DNA from: Bacteroidales bacterium
GTDB lineage: Bacteria > Bacteroidota > Bacteroidia > Bacteroidales > UBA932
NCBI GenBank assembly: GCA_017549505.1
Contig: JAFYUS010000003.1
Coordinates: 62,001-126,000, forward strand
DNA: 64,000 bases
Reading direction: 5' to 3'
Shown piece by piece: positions 1-8,600 of this stretch. The position numbers and the translations under genes are program-made. The notes under the pieces are model-generated. The model saw only the letters and a program-made list of their open reading frames with translations. It did not search any database and was not told the origin of the DNA. Within the stretch, counting starts at the first letter, position 1. Each line of letters opens with the position of its first letter.

Positions 1-434
1 ATCTGCGAGAGTACTGCATTGACAAAGCGACGTCTTTCCTCACCGGAATCGCTTACCATGGAGATATCCGCCGGAGATACCATGACTATCGGCAGCACTC
101 CTACATGTTCCGAGACCTTCTGATACGGTTTATCATCACGTCTGATCTTCTTTTCACCTTTTGAGTTGACCTTCAATGCAAAGCGGCTTGAAAGACCGTT
201 CTCCATGCGGTATGTACCAGCAACGGAAAACTCATCGGTACCATGACGGAAGTTGAATTTCTCGGAGGTTGCAAAAGCGCTTTTTGTCATTGAAAGATAA
301 TAGATTGCATCAAGAAGATTGGTCTTTCCTTCGCCATTGTTTCCGCTGATGCAATTGACATTTGGCGAGAACTCCAGTTCCTGAAGCTGTATGTTCCTGA
401 AGTCGGATATGACGATTTTTTCGAGTACAGGCAT
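1..434 (-). CDS. recF: DNA replication and repair protein RecF (N-terminal part, cut by window edge)
   Basis: RecF is an SMC-like ATPase that helps load RecA at single-strand gaps. The reverse complement from the ATG at 434 reads MPVLEKIVISDFRNIQ and contains a Walker A motif, SGNNGEGKTN, followed by LLDAIYYLS. The FRN...GxNGxGKTN...LLDAI order is the RecF signature. About 144 codons are present and the rest lies beyond position 1. The gene is divergent from the TPR gene, with a -7 box at 461-454 just upstream of its start. Identity is firm; only the C-terminal ABC signature and Walker B are unseen. Confidence 0.93.
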   Translation of the reverse strand, partial: MPVLEKIVISDFRNIQLQELEFSPNVNCISGNNGEGKTNLLDAIYYLSMTKSAFATSEKFNFRHGTDEFSVAGTYRMENGLSSRFALKVNSKGEKKIRRDDKPYQKVSEHVGVLPIVMVSPADISMVSDSGEERRRFVNAVLSQ

Positions 435-453
435 ATTCTTTCTTATATCAAGG

Positions 454-461
454 CAAAGATA
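454..461 (-). promoter_or_regulatory. recF -7 promoter box
   Basis: On the minus strand the sequence is TATCTTTG, an exact match to the Bacteroidota primary-sigma -7 consensus TAnnTTTG, 19 bases upstream of the recF ATG. No convincing -33 element was seen. Confidence 0.55.
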
Positions 462-494
462 ACCATTTTTATTGGGAGTTTGGACATTTTTTTC

Positions 495-502
495 TAAATT
501 TG
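495..502 (+). promoter_or_regulatory. Promoter of the TPR gene (-7 box)
   Basis: TAAATTTG matches TAnnTTTG. A TTG at 472-474 lies 20 bases upstream as a possible -33 element. The predicted transcript would have a leader of about 55 bases before the ATG at 564. It is divergent from the recF promoter. Confidence 0.6.
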
Positions 503-563
503 CCGCCTGTTTGTGCAAAGCATAATCATAACACATTAAAAGACAATATAAAATCATTAAAAT

Positions 564-1229
564 ATGGCAAAGGAAATCAAAAATGAAAATGCCGAAGCAG
601 TAGTTGAGGCGGTTTCGAAGACAGAGAAGTTCTTCCAGGACAACGGAAAACTTATTTCAATCATCTGCGCAGCATTCGTAGTGGCATGCGCACTCGTGTT
701 CTGCTGGTTCAAGTTCGCTTATCAGCCAAAAGTAAATGAGGCTCAGGGCCAGATGGCTGCTGCAGAGCAGAACTTCCGTGCAGGAGACTTCGAGCTCGCC
801 CTCAACGGTGACGGCAACGCTCTCGGTTTCGTTCAGATCATCGACGAGTATGGCAAGAAGGCAGGTAAGGCTGTTTACTTCTATGCAGGTGTATGTGAAC
901 TCCAGCTCGGAGAGTGGGAGCAGGCGATCAAGTATCTCGAGTCTTACAAGGGTAAGGACACTATCCTCGCAGCACGCGCTACAGCATGCATCGGTGATGC
1001 ATACGTAGGTCTTGAGGACTACAAGAAGGCTCTTGGTTATTTCGAGAAGGCTGCTCAGGCTGACAACATGTATGCAGCAGGTTACCTCCTCAAGGCAGGT
1101 GCAGTAGCAGAGGCTCTCGGAGAAAATGACAAGGCTCTGTCATTCTACAAGAAGATCAAGGATCAGTATCCTCAGTCAGTCGAGGCATACGATGTGGACA
1201 AGTATATCGGACGTATAGAGGTGAAGTAA
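564..1229 (+). CDS. Membrane-anchored tetratricopeptide repeat protein
   Basis: A 221-residue protein with one transmembrane segment at about residues 30-50 (LISIICAAFVVACALVFCWF). It is followed by several TPR-like helical pairs with the typical Ala/Gly/Tyr spacing, for example ACIGDAYVGLEDYKKALGYFEKA. The arrangement suggests a single-span anchor with a soluble protein-interaction domain, probably facing the periplasm. Proteins of this type sit beside recF in other Bacteroidales, but their partner is not known to me. YebC starts two bases after its stop, so the two are probably co-transcribed. The function is inferred from fold only. Confidence 0.8.
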   Translation: MAKEIKNENAEAVVEAVSKTEKFFQDNGKLISIICAAFVVACALVFCWFKFAYQPKVNEAQGQMAAAEQNFRAGDFELALNGDGNALGFVQIIDEYGKKAGKAVYFYAGVCELQLGEWEQAIKYLESYKGKDTILAARATACIGDAYVGLEDYKKALGYFEKAAQADNMYAAGYLLKAGAVAEALGENDKALSFYKKIKDQYPQSVEAYDVDKYIGRIEVK

Positions 1230-1230
1230 T

Positions 1231-1962
1231 ATGGGACGCGCGTTTGAGTTCAGAAAAGAAAGAAAGTTCAAGAGATGGGGTCACATGGCCCGCGTCTTCA
1301 CAAAGATCGGTAAGGAAATCACTATCGCTGTAAAGCAGGGTGGTGCTGATGTTACAGGTAACCCACGCCTTCGCGCGCTTATCCAGACAGCACGAAGCGA
1401 GAACATGCCTAAGGACAACATCGAGCGTGCGATCAAGAGAGCTACCGACAAGGATCAGGCAGACTACAAGGAGGTTGTATTCGAAGGATACGGTCCTCAT
1501 GGAATCGCAGTTCTCGTAGAAGCTGCTACTGACAACAACAACCGTACTGTTGCAAACGTACGTTCATATTTCACAAAGAGCGGCGGATCGCTTGGAACAT
1601 CAGGAAGCGTTGACTACATGTTCGACCGCAAGTGCATGTTCCGCATGAAGACCACCAACCCTTATGACCTCGAGGAGCTCGAGCTCGAACTTATCGACTA
1701 CGGTGTAGAGGAGATTTTCGAGGAGGAGAACGAGAACGAAGAAACAGAAATCGTTCTTTACGGTGAGTTTACAGCATTCAACGCCATCCAGAAGTGGATC
1801 GAGGAAAACGGTTACGAACTCGTGGCAGCTGAGTTCACCCGCCTTCCAAACGTAGAGCTCAAGGTTCTTGAAGGCGATGCAAAGGCTGATGTCGAGAAGC
1901 TTATCGAGCGCATCGAGGAAGACGACGACGTACAGAACGTATATACTACAATGCAGCCGTAA
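1231..1962 (+). CDS. YebC/PmpR-family regulatory protein
   Basis: A 243-residue protein with the family hallmarks: N-terminal MGRAFEFRK...KRWGHMARVFTKIGKEI, then ADVTGNPRLR, KDNIERAIKRA, EGYGPHGIAVLVE, TDNNNRTVANVRSYF and GGSLGTSGSVDYMF. Members have been described as DNA-binding transcriptional regulators and, more recently, as ribosome-associated factors that relieve stalling at proline-rich stretches. The sequence cannot tell which applies. It follows the TPR gene by two bases and is closed by the hairpin at 1991-2020. Confidence 0.93.
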   Translation: MGRAFEFRKERKFKRWGHMARVFTKIGKEITIAVKQGGADVTGNPRLRALIQTARSENMPKDNIERAIKRATDKDQADYKEVVFEGYGPHGIAVLVEAATDNNNRTVANVRSYFTKSGGSLGTSGSVDYMFDRKCMFRMKTTNPYDLEELELELIDYGVEEIFEEENENEETEIVLYGEFTAFNAIQKWIEENGYELVAAEFTRLPNVELKVLEGDAKADVEKLIERIEEDDDVQNVYTTMQP

Positions 1963-1990
1963 TCGAGGGAATATCCCTTTACGATATGAA

Positions 1991-2030
1991 ACAGTACCGC
2001 TTCATCAGAGTCGGTACTGTTTTTGTTTTA
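1991..2030 (+). terminator. Intrinsic terminator after the YebC gene
   Basis: A perfect 9-bp stem (ACAGTACCG at 1991-1999 with CGGTACTGT at 2012-2020) around a 12-base loop is followed directly by TTTTGTTTTA. It separates the TPR-YebC unit from the decarboxylase operon. Confidence 0.85.
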
Positions 2031-2053
2031 TATGGTTTATTCAAAATAAATGC

Positions 2054-2061
2054 TATCTTTG
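2054..2061 (+). promoter_or_regulatory. Promoter of the decarboxylase operon (-7 box)
   Basis: TATCTTTG matches TAnnTTTG and lies between the upstream terminator and the mmdA-like start at 2110. The -33 region is weak. The predicted leader is about 40 bases. Confidence 0.6.
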
Positions 2062-2109
2062 CTCAGATTAACACATTGAAACCTACACCTTAATCAACAA
2101 ATAGTCTAT

Positions 2110-3621
2110 ATGAGTATTCAGCAGGAAAAGATCAAGGAGCTGGTGGAGCGCAGAGCTTCTGCACGCCAGGGAGGCGGTCAGAAGAGGATAGACGCACAAC
2201 ACCAGAAAGGCAAACTTACCGCAAGGGAAAGGATTGCGATGCTTTTGGATGAAGGCAGCTTCGAGGAATTCGACATGTTCGTACAGCACAGGTGCACGAA
2301 CTTCGGAATGGAAAAGACAAAATTTGACGGAGACGGCGTGGTTACCGGAATGGGAACTATAGACGGACGTCTCGTATATGTATCTGCTCAGGACTTTACA
2401 GTCAGCGGAGGCTCGATGTCTGAAACAATGGCCCTGAAGATAAGCAAGGTCATGGACATGGCTGTACGCAACGGCGCGCCGTTCATCGGAATCAACGATT
2501 CCGGCGGAGCCCGTATCCAGGAAGGTATCTGCTCCCTCGCCGGATACGGCGAGATATTCGAGAGGAACATCCTCGCTTCAGGCGTCGTACCACAGATTTC
2601 CGGCATCTTCGGCCCATGCGCAGGTGGTGCAGTATACTCCCCTGCCCTTACTGATTTCACAGTCATGGTCAAGGACACATCATACATGTTCCTTACAGGT
2701 CCTGGAGTGGTAAAGACAGTTACCGGAGAATCAGTTACCCAGGAAGAGCTCGGCGGAGCCAGCGTCCATGCCACAAAGAGCGGTGTAGCACACTTCGCAG
2801 CTGACAGCGAGGAAGACGGAATCAAGGTCATCAGAGATCTTCTCTCCTTCCTTCCTTCAAACAACAGGGAACAGGCTCCATTCGTCGACACCAACGACCC
2901 TGCGGGTCGAGTGGATGACGCTCTGAATGACATCATTCCGGACAATCCTAACAAGGCATACGACATGTACCAGGTCATCGGCAGCATCGTCGATGACGGA
3001 AAATTCCTGGAAATCCATAAGAGCTGGGCAAAGAACATAATCGTCGGATTCGCGCACATGAACGGGCGTTCTGTAGGAATCGTGGCAAACCAGCCTAAGA
3101 TTCTTGCCGGAGTCCTCGATATCAACGCTTCACGCAAGGCAGCAAGATTCGTAAGATTCTGCGACGCCTTCAACATTCCTCTCGTGACATTGGTTGATGT
3201 ACCTGGCTTCCTCTGCGGAACACAGCAGGAATACGGCGGAATCATAACCAATGGAGCAAAGCTCCTCTATGCTTATGGAGAAGCTACTGTTCCAAAGGTA
3301 ACTGTAACATTGAGAAAGTCTTATGGCGGAGCGCACATCACAATGAGCTGCAAGCAGTTACGCGGAGACATCAACTACGCATGGCCTTCGGCAAACATTG
3401 CTGTGATGGGAGCTGAAGGAGCCGTCGCCATCCTCAAGGACATCAATGCCCAGGACTACAACGACCTCTTCTGCAACCCTTACAACGCTGCTTCATACGG
3501 ATACATCGACGATGTGATAGAGCCGCGCAACACACGCTTCCGCGTGATACGCGCTCTTGAGCAGCTGGCCGGCAAGAAGCAGGAAAACCCATGGAAGAAG
3601 CATGACAATCTGCCACTTTAA
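2110..3621 (+). CDS. mmdA: Methylmalonyl-CoA decarboxylase alpha subunit (carboxyltransferase)
   Basis: A 503-residue carboxyltransferase of the acyl-CoA carboxylase beta/MmdA family. Visible motifs include [20 protein letters not shown] near the N-terminus, the CoA-binding stretch [11 protein letters not shown], the oxyanion region [31 protein letters not shown] and the C-terminal [28 protein letters not shown]. It moves the carboxyl group of methylmalonyl-CoA to biotin on the carrier two genes downstream. The presence of a sodium-pump beta subunit and the absence of a biotin carboxylase gene favour a decarboxylase over propionyl-CoA carboxylase. A dual role with a distant carboxylase cannot be excluded. 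Confidence 0.9.
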   Translation: MSIQQEKIKELVERRASARQGGGQKRIDAQHQKGKLTARERIAMLLDEGSFEEFDMFVQHRCTNFGMEKTKFDGDGVVTGMGTIDGRLVYVSAQDFTVSGGSMSETMALKISKVMDMAVRNGAPFIGINDSGGARIQEGICSLAGYGEIFERNILASGVVPQISGIFGPCAGGAVYSPALTDFTVMVKDTSYMFLTGPGVVKTVTGESVTQEELGGASVHATKSGVAHFAADSEEDGIKVIRDLLSFLPSNNREQAPFVDTNDPAGRVDDALNDIIPDNPNKAYDMYQVIGSIVDDGKFLEIHKSWAKNIIVGFAHMNGRSVGIVANQPKILAGVLDINASRKAARFVRFCDAFNIPLVTLVDVPGFLCGTQQEYGGIITNGAKLLYAYGEATVPKVTVTLRKSYGGAHITMSCKQLRGDINYAWPSANIAVMGAEGAVAILKDINAQDYNDLFCNPYNAASYGYIDDVIEPRNTRFRVIRALEQLAGKKQENPWKKHDNLPL

Positions 3622-3633
3622 TGACCTTGAGAC

Positions 3634-4026
3634 ATGAACGGATTTATGTTATTGCAGGCATCGCAGACGGTCGCGGCAAAGAGCGCTGACATGCTGGAAA
3701 AGGACCCGCACGGAGTAATCATCACTCTTGTATCCGTGCTGGTTGTCTTTGCAGCATTGGTGGTACTCTATTTTGCATACACATTCATCGGAAAGATTTC
3801 GTCCGGACAGATCAGCCTTAAATTCCCTCAAAGACAACGCAAGGCGAAAAAGGCAGAAGACCCTTCGGGTTCTCCTGCCCCTGAAATAGCGGCAGCAATT
3901 GCAATGGCGCTTGACCAGGAGATGAACGGCGAGGTATATGCAGCTATCGGCATGGCAATGCACCAGTATCTGAACGATACAGTACACGATATGGAAAGTT
4001 ACATAATTACAATAAGGAGAAGATAA
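3634..4026 (+). CDS. mmdD: Sodium pump decarboxylase gamma/delta subunit (OadG/MmdD-like)
   Basis: A 130-residue protein with one membrane span at about residues 29-50 (IITLVSVLVVFAALVVLYFAY), a basic and Ala/Pro-rich cytoplasmic part, and a short helical C-terminus with PEIAAAIAMAL. The layout matches OadG-type small subunits, which anchor and assemble the carboxyltransferase with the membrane beta subunit. It lies between mmdA and the biotin carrier, with 12 and 3 bases of spacing. Sequence conservation in this family is low, so the call rests on topology plus position. Confidence 0.8.
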   Translation: MNGFMLLQASQTVAAKSADMLEKDPHGVIITLVSVLVVFAALVVLYFAYTFIGKISSGQISLKFPQRQRKAKKAEDPSGSPAPEIAAAIAMALDQEMNGEVYAAIGMAMHQYLNDTVHDMESYIITIRRR

Positions 4027-4029
4027 CAC

Positions 4030-4482
4030 ATGAAGACTTATAGATTCAAGATAAACGGCAACGACTATGAGGTTGCGATCAATTCAGTGGAAGGAAAGAA
4101 TGCTTCCGTAACAGTCAACGGCACAGCATATCAGGTGGAACTTGAAGAAGCGCCTGCAGCTGCACCTGTACAGGCTCCGGTCGCTGCACCTGCAGCATCG
4201 GCACCCGCACAGAGCCCTGCACCGGCTCAGGCATCCGCTCCGGCAGCTCCAGCTGCTGCGGCTGGTAGCGGCAAAGCCGTTACCTCGCCGCTTCCTGGCG
4301 TGATCATCGCAGTCAAGGTAAATGTAGGAGACAAGGTGAAGGCAGGACAGGAAGTTGCGGTCCTCGAAGCCATGAAGATGGAAAACTCCATCGAGGCAAC
4401 TCACGACGGAACTGTCACTGCAATCAATGTGGCAAAAGGTGACTCAGTTCTTGAAGGAGCTCCAATCGTAACAATAGCATAA
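4030..4482 (+). CDS. mmdC: Biotin carboxyl carrier subunit of the decarboxylase
   Basis: A 150-residue biotinyl protein. A short N-terminal beta domain (about 1-40) is followed by a long Ala/Pro linker (about 40-80) and a biotinyl domain with the motif EAMKMEN. The biotinylated lysine is K116, at codon 4375-4377. It shuttles carboxyl-biotin between the MmdA active site and the membrane decarboxylase. The linker length and composition fit a swinging arm. Confidence 0.92.
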   Translation: MKTYRFKINGNDYEVAINSVEGKNASVTVNGTAYQVELEEAPAAAPVQAPVAAPAASAPAQSPAPAQASAPAAPAAAAGSGKAVTSPLPGVIIAVKVNVGDKVKAGQEVAVLEAMKMENSIEATHDGTVTAINVAKGDSVLEGAPIVTIA

Positions 4483-4484
4483 TC

Positions 4485-5627
4485 ATGAATACGATATTCG
4501 AAAGCCTGCAGCAGTTCTGGGGATATACCGGATTCGCGAACATGACATATCAGCATCTGATCATGATTGCAATCGGCATAGCCTTCATCACTGTTGCCAT
4601 AATCAAGGATTGGGAGCCGCTTCTGCTGGTACCTATAGGCTTCGGTATGATAATCGGAAACATTCCGTTTACTGAAGGGCTTCAGGTAGGTATCTATGAA
4701 CAGGGTTCCGTAATGAACATCCTGTATCAGGGAGTGCAGAAGGGATGGTATCCTCCTCTCATTTTCCTTGGAATCGGTGCGATGACTGACTTTTCCGCAC
4801 TGATATCACAACCTAGACTGATGTTGATCGGCGCAGCAGCCCAGATCGGTATCTTCGGTGCATATACAATTGCACTGCATATGGGCTTCACACCGGCAGA
4901 GTCAGGAGCTATCGGTATCATCGGAGGAGCAGACGGTCCAACAGCCATCTTCCTTTCATCCAAACTTGCTCCACACCTTATGGGAGCAATCGCTGTATCT
5001 GCATATTCATATATGGCCCTTGTACCGGTCATCCAGAGACCTATCATGCTGATGATGACGACAAAGAAGGAGCGTCTTATCAGGATGAAGACCCCTAGAC
5101 CTGTTCAGCAGAAAGAAAAGATCATATTCCCTATCGTAGGATTCATCCTCACTGCGTTCATAGTACCTTCCGGCATGCCTCTTCTTGGAATGCTCTTCTT
5201 CGGAAATCTCCTGAAGGAAAGCGGAGTGACAAAGCGTCTTGCGGAAACCGCACGCGGTCCGATGATCGACGTCGTGACAATCCTTATCGGTGTAACCGTC
5301 GGATGTTCGACTCAGGCCGATGTATTCCTCAGTGCAACTTCAATCAAGATTTTTGCACTCGGTCTTATCTCTTTCGTAATCGCAACCATCTGCGGAGTCG
5401 GATTCGTGAAGATCATGAATCTGTTCTGCAAGGAGGAGAACAAGATCAACCCTCTTATCGGAAATGCAGGAGTATCTGCTGTTCCTGACGCCGCCCGCGT
5501 ATCACAGAACGTAGGCCGCGAGTTCAACAAGAACAATCACCTCCTGATGCACGCCATGGCGCCTAACGTCGCCGGCGTGATCGGCTCGGCTGTCGCCGCC
5601 GGTATCCTACTCAGTTTTCTTGGATAA
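4485..5627 (+). CDS. mmdB: Sodium-translocating decarboxylase beta subunit
   Basis: A 380-residue polytopic membrane protein of the OadB/MmdB/GcdB family. The signature GIIGGADGPTAIFLSSKLAP lies near residue 145, and its Asp (about D150) is the sodium and carboxybiotin site known in OadB. A second conserved block, GNAGVSAVPDAARVSQ, is followed by NHLLMHAMAPNVAGVIGSAVAAG. It decarboxylates carboxybiotin and exports sodium ions. It is the last gene of the unit and is followed 24 bases later by a strong hairpin at 5651-5685. Confidence 0.93.
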   Translation: MNTIFESLQQFWGYTGFANMTYQHLIMIAIGIAFITVAIIKDWEPLLLVPIGFGMIIGNIPFTEGLQVGIYEQGSVMNILYQGVQKGWYPPLIFLGIGAMTDFSALISQPRLMLIGAAAQIGIFGAYTIALHMGFTPAESGAIGIIGGADGPTAIFLSSKLAPHLMGAIAVSAYSYMALVPVIQRPIMLMMTTKKERLIRMKTPRPVQQKEKIIFPIVGFILTAFIVPSGMPLLGMLFFGNLLKESGVTKRLAETARGPMIDVVTILIGVTVGCSTQADVFLSATSIKIFALGLISFVIATICGVGFVKIMNLFCKEENKINPLIGNAGVSAVPDAARVSQNVGREFNKNNHLLMHAMAPNVAGVIGSAVAAGILLSFLG

Positions 5628-5650
5628 AACATCAGATTTATAGCTTGTTA

Positions 5651-5685
5651 CAAAGGTAATCATAAGGAAATTATGATTACCTTTG
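5651..5685 (+). terminator. Hairpin between mmdB and metH
   Basis: A perfect 14-bp stem (5651-5664 with 5672-5685) around a 7-base loop, followed by TTGTT. It probably ends the decarboxylase transcript. The T-run is poor, so a role as a metH leader hairpin is also possible. It covers the upstream in-frame ATG at 5673, which argues for a metH start at 5691. Confidence 0.6.
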
Positions 5686-5690
5686 TTGTT

Positions 5691-8600
5691 ATGATTAACC
5701 TGACTGACAAGATATATATTTTAGATGGTGCGATGGGCACCATGATTCAGAGATACGGACTCGCAGAGTCTGACTACCACTGCGGTCCGTTTGCTGATTG
5801 TATAAAGGAGCTTAAGGGCAACAATGAGTGTCTGAATCTGACACGTCCTGAGATCATTAAGGCAATCCATAAGGAATACATAGCAGCCGGAGCCGACATC
5901 ATAGAGACCAACACATTCAGTGCAAATGTAATCTCGCAGGCCGAATACGGATGTGAAGGCTTTGCTGAAAAGATGGCATTCGAGGGCGCGCGCATTGCGC
6001 GCGAAGCTGCCGACGAGGCGGAGGCCGTCGCAGCCTCTGTGGGACTGCAGAGAAAGGTATGGGTAGCAGGCAGCATGGGACCGACATCAAAGTCGCTCTC
6101 GCTGTCTCCTGATGTGGCAGACCCTGCTTTCAGGCCTTACTCATTCGACCAGATGAAAGAGTCATACCGCACACAGGCAGAGGCGCTGCTCCGTGGTGGT
6201 GCAGACATATTCCTTATCGAAACCTGCTTTGACGCGCTCAATGTCAAGGCCGCACTGGCAGCCATCGCTGAACTGGATAGGAACAGCATGAATGACGGAA
6301 CAGGCATTTTGCCACCCCCGGCTAGGGGGAGGGGCCCAGCTTGGCTGGGAGGGGGCCTGTGTAGTCATCATGGTGTTCCAGTAATGATTTCGGTATCGGT
6401 GGGAGACCGTAGCGGAAGGACACTGACCGGACAGACTCTGGAGGCATTCTATACGGCTGTAAGCCACTACCCTATCATGTCGTTCGGCCTGAACTGTTCG
6501 CTTGGAGCATCAGAGCTGATGCCGCTGGTAGAGGACATCAACAAATGGTGCAGATGTGCAGTAAGCTGCTATCCTAACGCTGGTCTTCCTAACGAGATGG
6601 GAGGATACGACCAGACTCCGGAGGAGATGGCGGCTCAGGTAAGGGATATGGCCTCAAAAGGACTCGTAAACATCGTCGGCGGATGCTGCGGCACTACTCC
6701 TGACCATATAAAGGCAATCGCAAAGGCTCTTGCCGGATCAAAACCACGGTCTCTATCCGTAAAATCTGCTCAATTCCCGGACAACCCTAATAAAAACATC
6801 CAGTCATCCGGGAATAGCCAGGTATTCCCGGACAGACCACTGAAAGTGAGCGGCCTGGAAGCTGTAACGATAGACGTAAAACGCAATAACTTCACGAATG
6901 TCGGTGAAAGGACGAACGTTGCAGGCTCACGTAAGTTTGCAAGACTGATTTCAGAAGGCAAATATGAAGAGGCGCTTGAGATAGCCGCAAAGCAGATCGA
7001 GGATGGGGCAACCATCATTGACATCAACATGGACGACGCCATGCTCGACAGTACAAGAGAGATGGAAAGGTTTGTCCGCTACATTTCCAATGACCCGGCC
7101 GTTGCAAAGGCAGCTCTGATGATTGACTCGTCTCATTGGGACACTCTGCTTGCCGGACTCAAAAATGCTCAAGGTAAATGCATAGTCAACTCCATCAGCC
7201 TTAAGGAAGGTCCTGAAGCATTCGTACAGAAGGCAAAGGTCATAAAGGAACTCGGAGCTGCAATGGTTGTCATGGCATTCGACGAGCAGGGTCAGGCGAC
7301 AACATATGACAGGAAGATCGAGATATGCAAAAGAGCCTACAGACTTCTTACCGAAGACGCCGGAGTAAGCCCTGAAGACATCATATTCGACGTAAACATA
7401 CTTTCCATTGGAACAGGAATCGAGGAGCATGCGAAATACGCAATCGATTTCATTGAAGCTGTAAGATGGATCAAGACTAACCTTCCTGGAGCGCTTACTT
7501 CAGGCGGAGTATCAAACCTGTCGTTTGCATTCAGAGGCAATAATGCCGTACGCGAAGCGATGCATTCTGCTTTCCTATACCATGCGATAAAGGCAGGTCT
7601 GGATATGGCTATCGTCAATCCTTCCATGCTTCAGATATACGATGAAATCAATCCTGAACTGCTCAGGTGCGTTGAGGATGTCATATTCGACACCGACCCG
7701 CAGGCTACGGAAAGGCTCATGGACTACTGCCAGAGGCAGAAGGAGATGGCTGTAGGAAACAATGCTGATAGGAAAACAGATCATCATCACCACGCTGGAT
7801 GTCACTGTTGTGAATGCCACAAGGAATCCGTTGAGGAAAGACTCCGTGCAGCCCTTGTCAAAGGGTCATCAGCAACTCTGGAATCCGACCTCAAGGAGGC
7901 TATGGAGCGATACTCAAGTGCATTGGAGGTAATCGAAGGACCTCTCATGGCAGGAATGGAAACAGTAGGCAAGCTCTTCGGAGAAGGAAAGATGTTCCTT
8001 CCGCAGGTAGTGAAGTCTGCTAAAGTGATGAGGGACGCCGTAACCATCCTTGAACCATACATGGACAATGACGACCGGAAGAGCAGCCGTCCGAAGATAG
8101 TGATAGCGACAGTAAAGGGAGATGTACACGATATAGGAAAGAACATCACAGGTATTGTCCTCACATGCAACGGATTCGATGTGCATGACCTTGGAGTGAT
8201 GGTCAACAAGGAGACCATTCTCGAAAAGGCAAGTGAGCTGGATGCAGATATCATTGCAGTCAGCGGCCTCATTACTCCGTCCTTGTATCAGATGGAGGAG
8301 ATATGCAGGGAAATGAATGAAAGAGGCATGGACACTCCCCTCTTTGTCGGAGGTGCGACGACGTCATCGCTGCATACTGCCGTAAAGCTGGCACCGCTTT
8401 ATGGACATGTATTCCATGGTGCAGATGCATCAGCTGCGGCTGTGATGGCAAAGAAATGCATGATGGACAGGGATGCATTTGAAGCTGAGCAGCATCAGGA
8501 GCAGGAGAAGATCCGCGGACTATACAATAAGGAGATTCCCACGTCGGCTGCGCCTCCTCGGAATGACGTATCAAAAGCGGGGAATGACGATACCCGTCAT

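Noticed and set aside
2388..3251. Minus-strand open frame of 287 codons opposite mmdA
   Set aside because: No family features; it is the complement of a strongly supported coding region.
5628..5690. Cobalamin riboswitch upstream of metH
   Set aside because: Only 63 bases are available and they are filled by a simple hairpin; no B12-box was seen.
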